64,000 nucleotides of DNA, from NCBI RefSeq assembly GCF_009601165.1, contig NZ_WIRE01000001.1, positions 1,240,001-1,304,000 of the forward strand. The letters are read 5' to 3'. Positions within the stretch are counted from its first letter, which is position 1. Every line of letters begins with the position of its first letter. Both the position numbers and the translations under genes were made by a program. Source of the stretch: Alcanivorax sediminis. Lineage in GTDB: Bacteria > Pseudomonadota > Gammaproteobacteria > Pseudomonadales > Alcanivoracaceae. The notes below the pieces were generated by a model. That model saw only the letters and a list, made by a program, of their open reading frames with translations. It was not told the origin of the DNA and did not search any database. Of this stretch, positions 35,243 through 43,757 are shown piece by piece.

Positions 35243-35995
35243 TTATCCTTCGCTTTTGCTCTGGTCGGGTTTCTTCTCGACCAGGCGGGCGGCCAATAGC
35301 CCCATTTCAAACAGGAACCACATCGGCAGGGCCAGCAGCGTCTGGCTGATCACGTCCGGTGGGGTGAGCAGCATACCCACCACAAAACATCCCACCACCA
35401 CATAGGCACGGGCGCCGCTAAGTTTGGCGACAGTGACGGCGCCGGTGCTGACCAGCAGTACAATGGCGATGGGAAGCTCAAAGGCCAGTCCAAAGGCCAG
35501 GAAAAGGGCGAGCACAAAATCCAGATAGCTGCTGATATCCGTGGTGACGGCCACCCCTTCCGGGGCAATGGCGGTGAAGAACTGGAACATCAGCGGAAAC
35601 ACGACGAAGTAGGCGAAGGCGGCGCCGGCATAGAACAGCAGCACGCTGCTGGCCAGCAAGGGAATCGCCAACTTTTTCTCATGCTTATAGAGGCCCGGTG
35701 CCACGAAGGCCCAGGCCTGATGAAGAATGAATGGCATGGCCACAAAGACACTGAGGTAGAGGGTCAGCTTGAAGGGGGCAAGAAAAGGCGATGCCACGCC
35801 TGTGGCAATCATGTTGGTGCCTTCCGGCATGGCATCCATCAGTGGCTTGGCCACAAGGGTGTACAGTTCCCTTGAAAAGTAGAACAGGCACAGGAAGACG
35901 ATAAAGATGGCCACCATGGCCTTGAGTAGCCGGTTGCGTAATTCAAGCAGGTGGGCAATCAGCGGCTGGCCGGTGTCGGTGCTGGCATCAGTCAT
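35243..35995 (-). CDS. tatC: Sec-independent translocase subunit TatC
   Basis: TatC (250 residues) is the polytopic receptor of the twin-arginine pathway, which exports folded proteins. Six hydrophobic segments are visible. The N-terminus LIAHLLELRNRLLKA and the first periplasmic loop with PFLAPFKLTLYLSVFVAMPF match the family, including the signal-peptide-binding Glu/Arg-rich N-terminal region. It overlaps tatB by 8 bp and is last in hisE-tatA-tatB-tatC. The stop converges on the alpha/beta hydrolase gene with 8 bp between. Confidence 0.96.
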   Translation of the reverse strand: MTDASTDTGQPLIAHLLELRNRLLKAMVAIFIVFLCLFYFSRELYTLVAKPLMDAMPEGTNMIATGVASPFLAPFKLTLYLSVFVAMPFILHQAWAFVAPGLYKHEKKLAIPLLASSVLLFYAGAAFAYFVVFPLMFQFFTAIAPEGVAVTTDISSYLDFVLALFLAFGLAFELPIAIVLLVSTGAVTVAKLSGARAYVVVGCFVVGMLLTPPDVISQTLLALPMWFLFEMGLLAARLVEKKPDQSKSEG

Positions 35996-36338
35996 TGCGG
36001 GTCTGGTCCTGGGGCGAATCCGGTTTGATACGGTTTTCTACCTGTTCCGCAGGCTGCCGGGCTTTGGCAATCTGCTCCGGGCTGAGCAGGCTTTCCCGGG
36101 CTTCGCGGATGCTGTCTTCGTCCAGCCCCATTTCGCGCATCTGTTTCTCCATGCGCTCACGCATGTCTTTGGTAACGGCTTCCCGTTCCAGCTCATTCTT
36201 CAGGTTGTTGAAGGTGGAGCGGGCACGGCCAAGCCAGTGCCCAATCGTGCGGGCCACGGTAGGTAAGCGCTCCGGGCCCAGCACCACCAGTCCGATGATG
36301 AAGATCAGTGTGAGTTCGGCAAAACCGATATCAAACAT
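35988..36338 (-). CDS. tatB: Sec-independent translocase subunit TatB
   Basis: TatB (116 residues): N-terminal MFDIGFAELTLIFIIGLVVL membrane helix with the Glu at position 8, then the conserved LGPERLP hinge, an amphipathic helix and a charged, less conserved tail. It forms the receptor complex with TatC. Start 30 bp after tatA; end overlaps tatC by 8 bp. Confidence 0.95.
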   Translation of the reverse strand: MFDIGFAELTLIFIIGLVVLGPERLPTVARTIGHWLGRARSTFNNLKNELEREAVTKDMRERMEKQMREMGLDEDSIREARESLLSPEQIAKARQPAEQVENRIKPDSPQDQTRND

Positions 36339-36368
36339 GGCAGCCTCGGCGTCGGGGCAGGCGGGGTG

Positions 36369-36596
36369 TTATGCCTGATCCTTGTCTTTGGATTCAGTCT
36401 TCTCGGCAGGCTGCTTGTCATCTTCGGCAAGACGCTTCTGGTCCTGCTCGGCTTCACCGTCTTTCATGGCGTTCTTGAAGCCCTTGACGGCACCACCCAG
36501 GTCACCACCGATATTGCGTAGTTTCTTCGTTCCAAAAAGCAGAACGACGATGGCCAGAAGGATCAGTAACTGCCAAATGCTGATACCGGATAACAT
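36369..36596 (-). CDS. tatA: Sec-independent translocase subunit TatA
   Basis: TatA (75 residues) oligomerises to allow passage of folded substrates. The N-terminal helix ([18 protein letters not shown]), the FG hinge, the amphipathic helix [20 protein letters not shown] and the charged tail are all typical. It is 35 bp downstream of hisE and leads the tat genes. Confidence 0.95.
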   Translation of the reverse strand: MLSGISIWQLLILLAIVVLLFGTKKLRNIGGDLGGAVKGFKNAMKDGEAEQDQKRLAEDDKQPAEKTESKDKDQA

Positions 36597-36631
36597 GGGT
36601 ACTCTCCGCGTTTATGGGTTGGGTGCTTGCA

Positions 36632-36967
36632 TCAGTGTTTGTGACTGCGCGAGGCTTTTTCGTCATGGCCGGACAGACCGAAACGGCGCTCCAGCTCCGC
36701 CAGTACCTTGTCCGGATGCTCTCCCAGTTTGGCCAACATAACCAGGCTATGGAACCACAAATCAGCTGTTTCACTGATTAATGCCTGGCTGTCGCCGCTG
36801 ACTTCCGCATCGCGGGCGGCAAGGATGGTTTCAACCGCTTCTTCGCCAACCTTTTCCAGAATCTTGTTAAGACCCTTGGCATACAGGCTGGCCACATAGG
36901 AGCTGTCCGGATCTGCGCCCTTGCGGGATTCCAGTACCTGAAAAAGCTGGCTAAGAATATCTGACAT
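36632..36967 (-). CDS. hisE: Phosphoribosyl-ATP pyrophosphatase
   Basis: HisE (111 residues) hydrolyses PR-ATP to PR-AMP, the second step of histidine synthesis. The MazG-like metal motif [13 protein letters not shown] and the distal [13 protein letters not shown] segment are intact. ATG 36967 gives the normal N-terminus [16 protein letters not shown]; the longer frame start at 37045 adds an unrelated stretch. In Pseudomonas hisI stands between ubiB and hisE. Here only about 105 bp separate the genes and no hisI coding is visible. Confidence 0.95.
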   Translation of the reverse strand: MSDILSQLFQVLESRKGADPDSSYVASLYAKGLNKILEKVGEEAVETILAARDAEVSGDSQALISETADLWFHSLVMLAKLGEHPDKVLAELERRFGLSGHDEKASRSHKH

Positions 36968-37072
36968 AATTGACGTATTTCTGCTTGATTTCAGTAGGGT
37001 GGCACTGCGAATGGCCGCTTTCAGCCTGCGCAAGCCGATAAACAAAGGCTATGTCCCATAGGGTTTCACAGT

Positions 37073-38677
37073 CTAGCGCCGCCAGCCCCAGCTCACCAGT
37101 ACCAGCGCGGCTGCTGATAGCGGCCAGCTGTAAGGATTGGCCAGCCACAAGGCCGCGCCCGCGCAGCCGAATCCGGCAAAGCCGGCCAGCAGCTTGTGGC
37201 GATGGCGTACCAGTTGCTGCTCCAGACGGGCTTCCAGGCGGTCCTGCTGATAGGGCAGGTCGCGCAGGGTTTCCAGTCCATCGCGCAGCAGGTCCGGCAT
37301 GTCCGGCAGTTGGGCGGTCCATTCGGGCAGGCGGTTCTGCAGCTTCTTGAGGGTAGCACTGGGGCCGTATTCGGCCATCATCCAGGCTTCCAGCAGCGGT
37401 CGGCCAGTATTCCAGATATCCAGTTGCGGGTAGATGCTGCGACCCAGCCCTTCAATATGCACCAGTGTTTTCATCAGCAGGATGTACTGCACTGGCATTT
37501 CGATGTGATAACGGCGCGCCAGATCAAACAGCTTCATCACCAGCGGGGCAAACTCCAGCTGATCGAGCTGCGCCGAGCGTACCGGTTCCACCAGATCGAT
37601 GACGGCTCGCTCGAAGCGCGGACGGTCAATGGGGGCGCGGTTCCAGCCGGCGCGGATCACCGCATCCACCAGTCCGCTGTAATCTTCGCGCATCACTGCC
37701 AGAACCATGCGGCCCAGCACATTCAGGTCTTCCTTCGACAGGCGCCCGGCGATGGCCGCATCCACAGCCATATACTGCGGGGACTCCGGGTGTTCGGGAT
37801 TAACGAAGATGTTGCCCGGGTGCATGTCTGCATGGAACAGGTTGAAGCGGAAGACCTGGGAAAAGAAGATTTCCACCCCGCGTTCGGCCAGCAGTTTGGG
37901 ATCAATGCCCGCGGCCTTGATGCGTTCAATGTCATTCACCGGGATGCCATGGATGCGATCCATGATGATCACGCTGCTACTGGAATATTCTAGATGGATG
38001 GCAGGGATATACAGCAGCGGGCTGAACAGGAAATGACGGCGCATGGCTTCGCTGTTGCGGGCCTCGGCGCTCAGGTCCAGCTCGCCGAGAATGATGTCGC
38101 GGTAATCTTCTACCACTTGCACCGGGCGGAAGTAGCGGGCGTCACGCCACAGCCTTTCCAGCCAGCGGGCACCGAAGGCCATGACCCTGAGGTCCCGTTC
38201 CACCACAGGACGAATGGTGGGGCGCAGCACCTTGGCCACCACCTGCTGACCATTCTTCAGGGTGGCGGGGTGAACCTGTGCCACCGAGGCGGCAGCCAGC
38301 GGAGAGGTATCAAAATCAGCGAAGACCTCATCGAAAGGTTGCTTGAGGCTGGCCTTGACCAGGGCTTTTGCCTGCTCGCCGTCGAACGGGGCAACCTGAT
38401 CCTGTAGCTGGGCCAGGGCAGCAGTCCATTCCGGGGGCAGCATGTCCTGGCGTGTGGCCAGCAGCTGGCCGAATTTGATAAAGATCGGCCCCAGTCGCTC
38501 AAGGGCCTTCTGCAGCCGTTCACCTTCGCTCAGCTTGCCTGTGCCCAGCCAGCTGGAGGGCATCAGGAAGGACAATATCAGGAGCAGGTTGCGGAGGGGA
38601 TGGGATGGCAACAGGGCGATCAGGCGGTAGCGGCAGACCACATGAAGGACCACCAGAATACGGGTAATGGGCAGCAT
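37073..38677 (-). CDS. ubiB: Ubiquinone biosynthesis protein kinase-like UbiB
   Basis: UbiB (534 residues) is an atypical kinase/ATPase of the ABC1/ADCK family needed for ubiquinone synthesis. Typical segments: GPIFIKFGQLLATRQDMLPP (the KxGQ motif), PLAAASVAQVHPATL (the Ala-rich loop), the lysine of VVAKVLRP, and LFHADMHPGNIFV (catalytic loop). Two hydrophobic C-terminal helices (about 485-530) anchor it in the membrane. Length is normal. It overlaps ubiJ by one base (stop/start), as part of ubiE-ubiJ-ubiB. Confidence 0.96.
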   Translation of the reverse strand: MLPITRILVVLHVVCRYRLIALLPSHPLRNLLLILSFLMPSSWLGTGKLSEGERLQKALERLGPIFIKFGQLLATRQDMLPPEWTAALAQLQDQVAPFDGEQAKALVKASLKQPFDEVFADFDTSPLAAASVAQVHPATLKNGQQVVAKVLRPTIRPVVERDLRVMAFGARWLERLWRDARYFRPVQVVEDYRDIILGELDLSAEARNSEAMRRHFLFSPLLYIPAIHLEYSSSSVIIMDRIHGIPVNDIERIKAAGIDPKLLAERGVEIFFSQVFRFNLFHADMHPGNIFVNPEHPESPQYMAVDAAIAGRLSKEDLNVLGRMVLAVMREDYSGLVDAVIRAGWNRAPIDRPRFERAVIDLVEPVRSAQLDQLEFAPLVMKLFDLARRYHIEMPVQYILLMKTLVHIEGLGRSIYPQLDIWNTGRPLLEAWMMAEYGPSATLKKLQNRLPEWTAQLPDMPDLLRDGLETLRDLPYQQDRLEARLEQQLVRHRHKLLAGFAGFGCAGAALWLANPYSWPLSAAALVLVSWGWRR

Positions 38678-39339
38678 CAGTTCGGGTTGCTCCCTTCACC
38701 TGACCGGGCGGCACGCAAACGCTGGATGCGGGCGTCCAGACGATCCACGTCCATACGGATATCGTCCACGTCCTGACCGAATTCGTAGACTTCGCGGCGG
38801 CTGGGAGTCAGGCCGGATTCGTTGCCCACATAGTCGCCGATCTGGTCGACCAGACGGCTGGCGGCCTGTTTGGCCCAGCCAAAAAACTGGCGGGCGCCGA
38901 AGTCAATCTGTTGGGCCAGTTCCGAGCCGGTAATGGGTTCCAGCAGCGCCCCCCAGTCGATCTGAAGTTCACGGGCCAGGTCCTGCAGTTCCTGCAGAAG
39001 ATCACTGTTGCCGGAGATCTGTACCGGACCACCGATAACGCCGGATCGGGTGTTCCAGTCCAGCAGTTGGGCAGCCAGGTCCATGGGGTTGCCTGTCACG
39101 GCCACATCGGGGGTGGCATCGCTGCGGTGATACAACTCGACGCCGTCTTCCACAATCAGGGCGTACACCTCCATCGGCGGCAGTGTGACCTCAATGGCGA
39201 CCAGGCGACCGGAGTGAACAGCCAGTCTGGTAGCGGTAGCCGGATCGGTGCGCAGCGCCGTGTTGATGGCGCGCTCCACAGTGGCGAGGGCAGTGGTGGA
39301 AATCAGCCCCGGTGAGCGGGATTGGTCTTTGAGGCTCAT
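38677..39339 (-). CDS. ubiJ: Ubiquinone biosynthesis accessory factor UbiJ
   Basis: UbiJ (220 residues) has an N-terminal SCP2 sterol-carrier-like domain (about 20-125), which binds ubiquinone intermediates in the Ubi complex, and a C-terminal helical part with a coiled-coil region (RREVYEFGQDVDDIRMDVDR, about 180-199). Sequence identity within this family is low; the assignment rests on SCP2 features plus its position between ubiE and ubiB, which is the conserved gene order. It overlaps ubiE by one base. Confidence 0.9.
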   Translation of the reverse strand: MSLKDQSRSPGLISTTALATVERAINTALRTDPATATRLAVHSGRLVAIEVTLPPMEVYALIVEDGVELYHRSDATPDVAVTGNPMDLAAQLLDWNTRSGVIGGPVQISGNSDLLQELQDLARELQIDWGALLEPITGSELAQQIDFGARQFFGWAKQAASRLVDQIGDYVGNESGLTPSRREVYEFGQDVDDIRMDVDRLDARIQRLRAARSGEGSNPN

Positions 39340-40091
39340 CAGAACTTGAATCCTCTATGCAGGGCAACGATGCCACCGAGCATGTTGAAGTATTCGGTAC
39401 GGGCAAAGCCGGCATCGTCCATCATCCCTTGCAGGGTGTCTTGGTCCGGGTGCATGCGAATGGACTCGGCCAGATACTGGTAGCTGTCGGCGTCGTTGAC
39501 GATCAGCTTGCCCAGGCGAGGCCATACAGCAAAGGAATAGGTATCGTAGGCTTTGGCCAGTGCCTTGTTGGTGGGAGTAGAGAATTCCAGCACCAGCAGT
39601 CGGCCGCCGGGCTTGAGTACCCGCAGCATGGAGCGCAGCGCTGCGTCCTTGTCGGTGATGTTGCGCAGGCCGAAGGCGATGGTGATGCAGTGGAAGGTGT
39701 TGTCTTCAAATGGCAGGCATTCTCCGTTCACCTGGGCCACCTGGGTGTTGTGACTGCAGCCTGCGTCGATGAGGCGGTCGCGACCGACTTCCAGCATGGC
39801 ATCGTTGATGTCTGCCAGCACCACCTGGCCGGTCTCGCCGACCAAACGGGAAAACTTGATGGCCAGATCGCCGGTGCCACCGGCCAGATCCAGTACCTTG
39901 TGACCGGGGCGAATGCCGGCCAGTTCAATGGTCATCCGCTTGAGAATGCGATGGCTACCCATGGAAATCAGGTCGTTCATCACGTCGTACTTGCCTGCTA
40001 CAGAGCGGAATACGCCGGCCACTTTCTGCTGTTTTTCCTGCCACGGCACCTGTTGGTAGCCGAAGTGTGTGACCTTATCGTTGTCAGACAT
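39339..40091 (-). CDS. ubiE: Ubiquinone/menaquinone C-methyltransferase UbiE
   Basis: UbiE (250 residues) methylates C2 of the benzoquinone ring with S-adenosylmethionine. SAM-binding motif [15 protein letters not shown] (about 67-81), the family signatures [11 protein letters not shown] and [13 protein letters not shown], and the C-terminal [11 protein letters not shown] are present. ATG 40091 ([13 protein letters not shown]) is preferred to an ATG four codons upstream. Its start overlaps the end of the FFLEELY-type gene by 8 bp. Confidence 0.96.
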   Translation of the reverse strand: MSDNDKVTHFGYQQVPWQEKQQKVAGVFRSVAGKYDVMNDLISMGSHRILKRMTIELAGIRPGHKVLDLAGGTGDLAIKFSRLVGETGQVVLADINDAMLEVGRDRLIDAGCSHNTQVAQVNGECLPFEDNTFHCITIAFGLRNITDKDAALRSMLRVLKPGGRLLVLEFSTPTNKALAKAYDTYSFAVWPRLGKLIVNDADSYQYLAESIRMHPDQDTLQGMMDDAGFARTEYFNMLGGIVALHRGFKF

Positions 40092-40788
40092 GATGATTCT
40101 CAAACGGTGAAGGGTGGTGATCGTAAACCCGATCCATGATGACGGATTCGGTGGCGGCCAGTTGCTCCAGCAACAGACCCACGCTGGGCACCGGCTTCAT
40201 GACCCGGAAGCTGCGATCCATGAAATCATACAGGTTCGAAAAGCCCGCCGCATGAACTGGCTTGCGAACCATACGGAAGGTGGTCAGCAGCATACGCGAG
40301 CGGATGTAACGATCCAGTCGATGTCCCAGCTCAGCGACCAATTGTAACTGACGCTGGCGCTCATTGCGGTGGCTGTCTTGACGGAAACCCTTGAGATAGA
40401 TCAGTTCCGTGAGTGGTTGATCCAGCTCGTCATCCAGCAGTTCGGTGACAGCCTCATCCAGCTCCTGCGTCAGTATGGCGGCTTCCAGTGCGGCGGCGGA
40501 GGTGAGCATGACCTTGTCAGGGAGCAACTTCATGGCCTTGGGCAGGGCACGGCGGATTTCCCGGGCCACCGGCAGCAATTCGCGCCCGCCGTAGACCTCT
40601 TCCAGCAGGAAGCGGATGCCTGCCGCGGTGGCTGGGTCATCCAGCAGGTGTGCATGGGTGTTTTGCAGACGCTGGCCCTGCCAGTCCTGCAGGCGATGCA
40701 AACGGGCCAGAAACACGGCATCGTCACCGTGCTGGCGCAGGGAGAAGAAGCGTTCGAGGTAGTGTTGAAGCTGTTCGCCGGCAGTCAT
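40084..40788 (-). CDS. FFLEELY-motif protein of unknown function
   Basis: A 234-residue soluble, mainly helical protein. ATG 40788 is preceded by GGAGG. The segment [20 protein letters not shown] (about 60-79) is the family's FFLE-x-x-Y motif. No catalytic residues or membrane segments are evident. It is the first gene before ubiE, with overlap, so it is probably co-transcribed with ubiE-ubiJ-ubiB. A role linked to quinone synthesis or lipid carrier function is only guilt by association. Confidence 0.7.
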   Translation of the reverse strand: MTAGEQLQHYLERFFSLRQHGDDAVFLARLHRLQDWQGQRLQNTHAHLLDDPATAAGIRFLLEEVYGGRELLPVAREIRRALPKAMKLLPDKVMLTSAAALEAAILTQELDEAVTELLDDELDQPLTELIYLKGFRQDSHRNERQRQLQLVAELGHRLDRYIRSRMLLTTFRMVRKPVHAAGFSNLYDFMDRSFRVMKPVPSVGLLLEQLAATESVIMDRVYDHHPSPFENHHV

Positions 40789-40822
40789 GGATTTTCCTCC
40801 GGCGTGGATGATAGCAGAAAGC

Positions 40823-40895
40823 ACGCCAGATGCCTGATGCCCGACGCCTGAAGCAGGAGGGCGTCAGGCGTCGGGCGTCCGGCGTCGAGCGTTAA
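40823..40895. repeat. Inverted arrays of a 7-bp repeat (locus 1), running into hslU stop
   Basis: Left array 40823-40850: ACGCCAG, ATGCCTG, ATGCCCG, ACGCCTG. After a 10-bp loop the right array 40861-40895 reads GCGTCAG, GCGTCGG, GCGTCCG, GCGTCGA, GCGTTAA. The two arrays are roughly complementary, so the whole can fold into a long imperfect hairpin. The last unit contains the hslU stop codon (TTA on the plus strand, 40892-40894). Confidence 0.85.
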
Positions 40896-42226
40896 AGAAT
40901 ATACCGGCTCAGGTCTTCGTCATCGGCCAATTCGCCGAGATAGCGATCCACCGCCTCGGCATCCAGCACCAGTGGTTTGTCGTGGTACTGGGTGGCCAGG
41001 GAGTCGGCATCGTAGCTGATCTCTTCCAGCAGCTTTTCCAGCACTGTGTGCAGGCGGCGGGCGCCGATGTTTTCGGTGCGCTCGTTGACCTGCCAGGCCA
41101 CTTCCGCAATGCGGCGGATGCAGTCGTCGGTGATTTCCAGGTTGAGGCCTTCCGTTTCCAGCAGGGCCTTGTACTGCTCGGTCAGGGAGCAACGTGGCTC
41201 AGTGAGAATGCGCTGGAAGTCTTCCGGGCTCAGTGCGCTCAGTTCCACGCGGATCGGCAGGCGGCCCTGCAGTTCCGGAATGAGGTCGCTGGGCTTGGCA
41301 AGATGGAAAGCGCCGGAGGCGATGAACAGGATGTGGTCTGTCTTCACCATGCCGTACTTGGTCGTCACGGTGCAGCCCTCAATCAGTGGTAGCAGATCGC
41401 GCTGTACCCCTTCCCGGGACACATCGGTGCCACCGGTTTCGCCGCGTTTGGCGACCTTGTCGATCTCATCGAGAAAGACGATGCCGTTATTCTCAACAGC
41501 ATCCACTGCTTGCACCTTGAGCTCGTCCTCGTTGACGAAGCGGGCAGCTTCTTCATCGCGGATCAGGCGGTAGGCTTCACGGACTTTCAGTTTTTGGGAT
41601 TTCCGACGGCCGCCGCTTCCCATGCGAGAAAACATCTGCTGCAACTGGCTGGTCATTTCTTCCATGCCGGGCGGCGCCATGATTTCTACACCGGCCGGGT
41701 GACTGGCCACGTCGATATCGATTTCCTTATCGTCCAGCTCGCCTTCACGTAATTTCTTGCGAAAGATCTGGCGAGTGCTGTTATCCGTCTTGCTCTCTTC
41801 GTCACCCCGTGCGCTGGGCAGCAGGGCGTCAAGGATGCGCTCCTCCGCCGCGTCGTCAGCCTGGCTGCCCACCCGGGCAATGGCTTTCTCGCGCAGCATC
41901 TTGATGGCCATTTCAACCAGATCGCGAATAATGGATTCCACATCACGACCCACATAGCCCACCTCGGTGAACTTGGTGGCTTCCACCTTCAGGAAGGGCG
42001 CGTCAGCCAGCTTGGCCAGACGGCGGGCGATTTCGGTCTTGCCGACCCCGGTGGGGCCGATCATGAGGATGTTTTTGGGGGCGACTTCGGCACGCATTTC
42101 GGTGGGCAATTGCATGCGGCGCCAGCGGTTGCGCAGGGCAAGGGCGACGGATTTCTTTGCCGGCTCCTGGCCGACAATGTGCTTGTTCAGTTCCTGAACG
42201 ATTTCGCGCGGGGTCAGGTTAGGCAT
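40892..42226 (-). CDS. hslU: ATP-dependent protease ATPase subunit HslU
   Basis: HslU/ClpY (444 residues) unfolds substrates for HslV. Walker [11 protein letters not shown] (56-65), Walker [13 protein letters not shown] (about 250), the pore motif GYVGRDVE and the C-terminal LSRYIL, whose tail inserts into HslV, are all present. The I-domain (about 110-235) has the usual length. It starts 4 bp after hslV. The stop lies inside a 7-bp repeat array. Confidence 0.97.
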   Translation of the reverse strand: MPNLTPREIVQELNKHIVGQEPAKKSVALALRNRWRRMQLPTEMRAEVAPKNILMIGPTGVGKTEIARRLAKLADAPFLKVEATKFTEVGYVGRDVESIIRDLVEMAIKMLREKAIARVGSQADDAAEERILDALLPSARGDEESKTDNSTRQIFRKKLREGELDDKEIDIDVASHPAGVEIMAPPGMEEMTSQLQQMFSRMGSGGRRKSQKLKVREAYRLIRDEEAARFVNEDELKVQAVDAVENNGIVFLDEIDKVAKRGETGGTDVSREGVQRDLLPLIEGCTVTTKYGMVKTDHILFIASGAFHLAKPSDLIPELQGRLPIRVELSALSPEDFQRILTEPRCSLTEQYKALLETEGLNLEITDDCIRRIAEVAWQVNERTENIGARRLHTVLEKLLEEISYDADSLATQYHDKPLVLDAEAVDRYLGELADDEDLSRYIL

Positions 42227-42230
42227 CGTA

Positions 42231-42755
42231 TTACCAGCTCAATTCTTCAATGGTTTGCTGTTGGTTGGTGAACACACAGATATCGCCAGCAATGGTGAGA
42301 CTCTTCGCGACAATATCCTGGGCACTCAACTCGGTGTTATGCAGCAGCGCGGTGGCTGCGGCCTGAGCGAAGGGGCCGCCAGAGCCGATGGCGATCAGGT
42401 CGTCTTCCGGTTCGATCACATCGCCGTTGCCGGTGATGATCAGCGAGGCTTCCTTGTCGGCAACAGCCAGCAGGGCTTCCAGTCGACGCAGGGCACGATC
42501 GGTGCGCCAGTCCTTGGCGAGCTCGACAGCGGCACGTACCAGATGGCCCTGGTGCTTTTCCAGTTGGGCTTCAAAACGTTCGAACAGGGTAAAGGCGTCG
42601 GCGGTGCCACCGGCGAAACCGGCAATCACCTTGCCGTGATAGAGGCGGCGAACCTTGCGGGCATTGCCTTTCATGACGGTATTGCCCAGTGACACCTGGC
42701 CGTCACCGCCAATAACAACATTATTGCCGCGGCGCACGGATACGATAGTGGTCAC
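42231..42755 (-). CDS. hslV: ATP-dependent protease proteolytic subunit HslV
   Basis: HslV/ClpQ (174 residues) is a proteasome-like threonine protease. After removal of the initiator Met, Thr2 ([10 protein letters not shown]) is the nucleophile; Lys in [10 protein letters not shown] and the GSGG motif ([12 protein letters not shown]) are typical. The start is GTG with AAGGAG upstream. Operon hslV-hslU with 4-bp spacing. Confidence 0.97.
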   Translation of the reverse strand: MTTIVSVRRGNNVVIGGDGQVSLGNTVMKGNARKVRRLYHGKVIAGFAGGTADAFTLFERFEAQLEKHQGHLVRAAVELAKDWRTDRALRRLEALLAVADKEASLIITGNGDVIEPEDDLIAIGSGGPFAQAAATALLHNTELSAQDIVAKSLTIAGDICVFTNQQQTIEELSW

Positions 42756-42822
42756 ATTCTGCTCCTTTCATTGTGATTCTGCTGATGTGGGGCTTGGGGC
42801 TGGGGATTCAAGAGGCGGTTGG

Positions 42823-42856
42823 AGGCAATTAATAGTTAATCATGGATAGTTGATAG
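42823..42856 (+). repeat. Solo arm of the AT-rich inverted-repeat element
   Basis: GGCAATTAATAGTTAAT followed by CATGGATAGTTGATAGCTG matches the left arm at 14175 with several changes. No right arm or central hairpin follows, so this is a remnant. Confidence 0.6.
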
Positions 42857-42962
42857 CTGTGCGGGTTGGTGTCGTAGCGGCTGAAAGGCTGATGGCCGCG
42901 CCATGGCGCTGGGGGCGGAACAGGGCGGGGCTGTGGTCGGGTATGTATCCGAGGCAGGCAGG

Positions 42963-43024
42963 TGAGTTGCGAGTCATGAAAAGCAAAATATTTCCGGTTT
43001 TCGAAACTCGTTACTCGCGACTCG
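42963..43024. repeat. Palindromic dispersed repeat (GAGTTGCGAGT ... ACTCGCGACTC)
   Basis: The right part (42999-43024) is the reverse complement, with one mismatch, of the segment at 15531-15556. The left GAGTTGCGAGT pairs imperfectly with the terminal ACTCGCGACTC, giving a potential hairpin. Confidence 0.55.
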
Positions 43025-43055
43025 CTGCTGCTGCCTTGATGACCGTCGCGGCTTT

Positions 43056-43090
43056 GCGTCGGGGGTCAGGCATCCAGTGTCAGGCGTCCT
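43056..43090 (+). repeat. Array of 7-bp repeats (locus 2), at the stop of the SPOR gene
   Basis: Five units in phase: GCGTCGG, GGGTCAG, GCATCCA, GTGTCAG, GCGTCCT. The last unit overlaps the stop codon of the minus-strand SPOR gene (CTA, 43089-43091). No facing left array is seen at this locus. Confidence 0.75.
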
Positions 43091-43724
43091 ATTTTTTCAT
43101 CTTGATAGGCAGGGTCTCGATGCCGCTGCTGGCCAGTTGGTCCTGGGCGCGGTGCATGGCATTGAGATTGTTGTAAGGGCCGATCATGACCCGGTGCCAG
43201 CTGTCTCCATTCTCCAGATTCACCGACTGAATAGAGGCTTCGAACCCTTTCAGAATCAGCTCGGCGCGGCGGCGATCCGCGTCTTCGTTGCGGCGGAAGC
43301 TACCGGCCTGCAGCAGGTATTTCTCGTCACTGCTGCGGGTGCTGGTTTCGGTGCTGGGCTGGCGTGTGCTTTCTTTCGGTTTGCTGGTCGTGGTTTGCCG
43401 GGTGCCACTGTCGGTTTCCGTCTGCGGCACGATCACTTCCATCTTTGGCAGCACCGCATAAAAGTCGAATTGGGGGGAGTCGTCCCCGCTTTTGGGTTCG
43501 TCTTTTTTTGGGGCCGGCTTTTCTGTCTGAGGCTTTGGCTTGGCGGTGCTGGCGGTCTGCTTGCCCCCCCGTTGCAGCTGGGTATTACCCAGATGGAACA
43601 GAAACGCCACAAACAGGCCGACCATCAGCCCGGTGAAAAGCCAGACCCAGCCGGGTACCTGCCGTTGTGCTGTCTTCTTTCTGACGGGGCTGCGGCTTGC
43701 GCCCCGTCGGGTCTTTTTCGCCAT
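43089..43724 (-). CDS. SPOR-domain membrane protein (FtsN-like)
   Basis: A 211-residue bitopic protein. A basic cytoplasmic N-terminus (MAKKTRRGASRSPVRKK) is followed by one membrane helix (about 26-46), a Lys/Pro/Ser/Thr-rich periplasmic linker and a C-terminal SPOR domain (about 136-208; YLLQAGSFRRNEDADRRRAE). SPOR domains bind denuded septal glycan, so a division role like FtsN is likely. The order hslV-SPOR-argS-priA is conserved in pseudomonads. 33 bp separate it from argS upstream. Confidence 0.85.
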   Translation of the reverse strand: MAKKTRRGASRSPVRKKTAQRQVPGWVWLFTGLMVGLFVAFLFHLGNTQLQRGGKQTASTAKPKPQTEKPAPKKDEPKSGDDSPQFDFYAVLPKMEVIVPQTETDSGTRQTTTSKPKESTRQPSTETSTRSSDEKYLLQAGSFRRNEDADRRRAELILKGFEASIQSVNLENGDSWHRVMIGPYNNLNAMHRAQDQLASSGIETLPIKMKK

Positions 43725-43757
43725 GGTCCTTCCTGGGATTGCGTCGGAGGTCGTCAG

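Larger units (their letters stand above)
42756..43088. other. 333-bp repeat-filled gap between SPOR gene and hslV
   Basis: No gene is supported. The stretch holds three different repeat families in a row: a solo arm of the AT-rich element (42823-42856), a palindromic pair of the GAGTTGCGAGT family (42963-43024) and a five-unit GCGTCNN array (43056-43090). The hslV promoter presumably lies near its upstream part; none stands out. Confidence 0.6.

Noticed and set aside
36968..37045. N-terminal extension of HisE or remnant of hisI
   Set aside because: Translated residues resemble neither HisE nor HisI, and a proper HisE start with correct length is at 36967.
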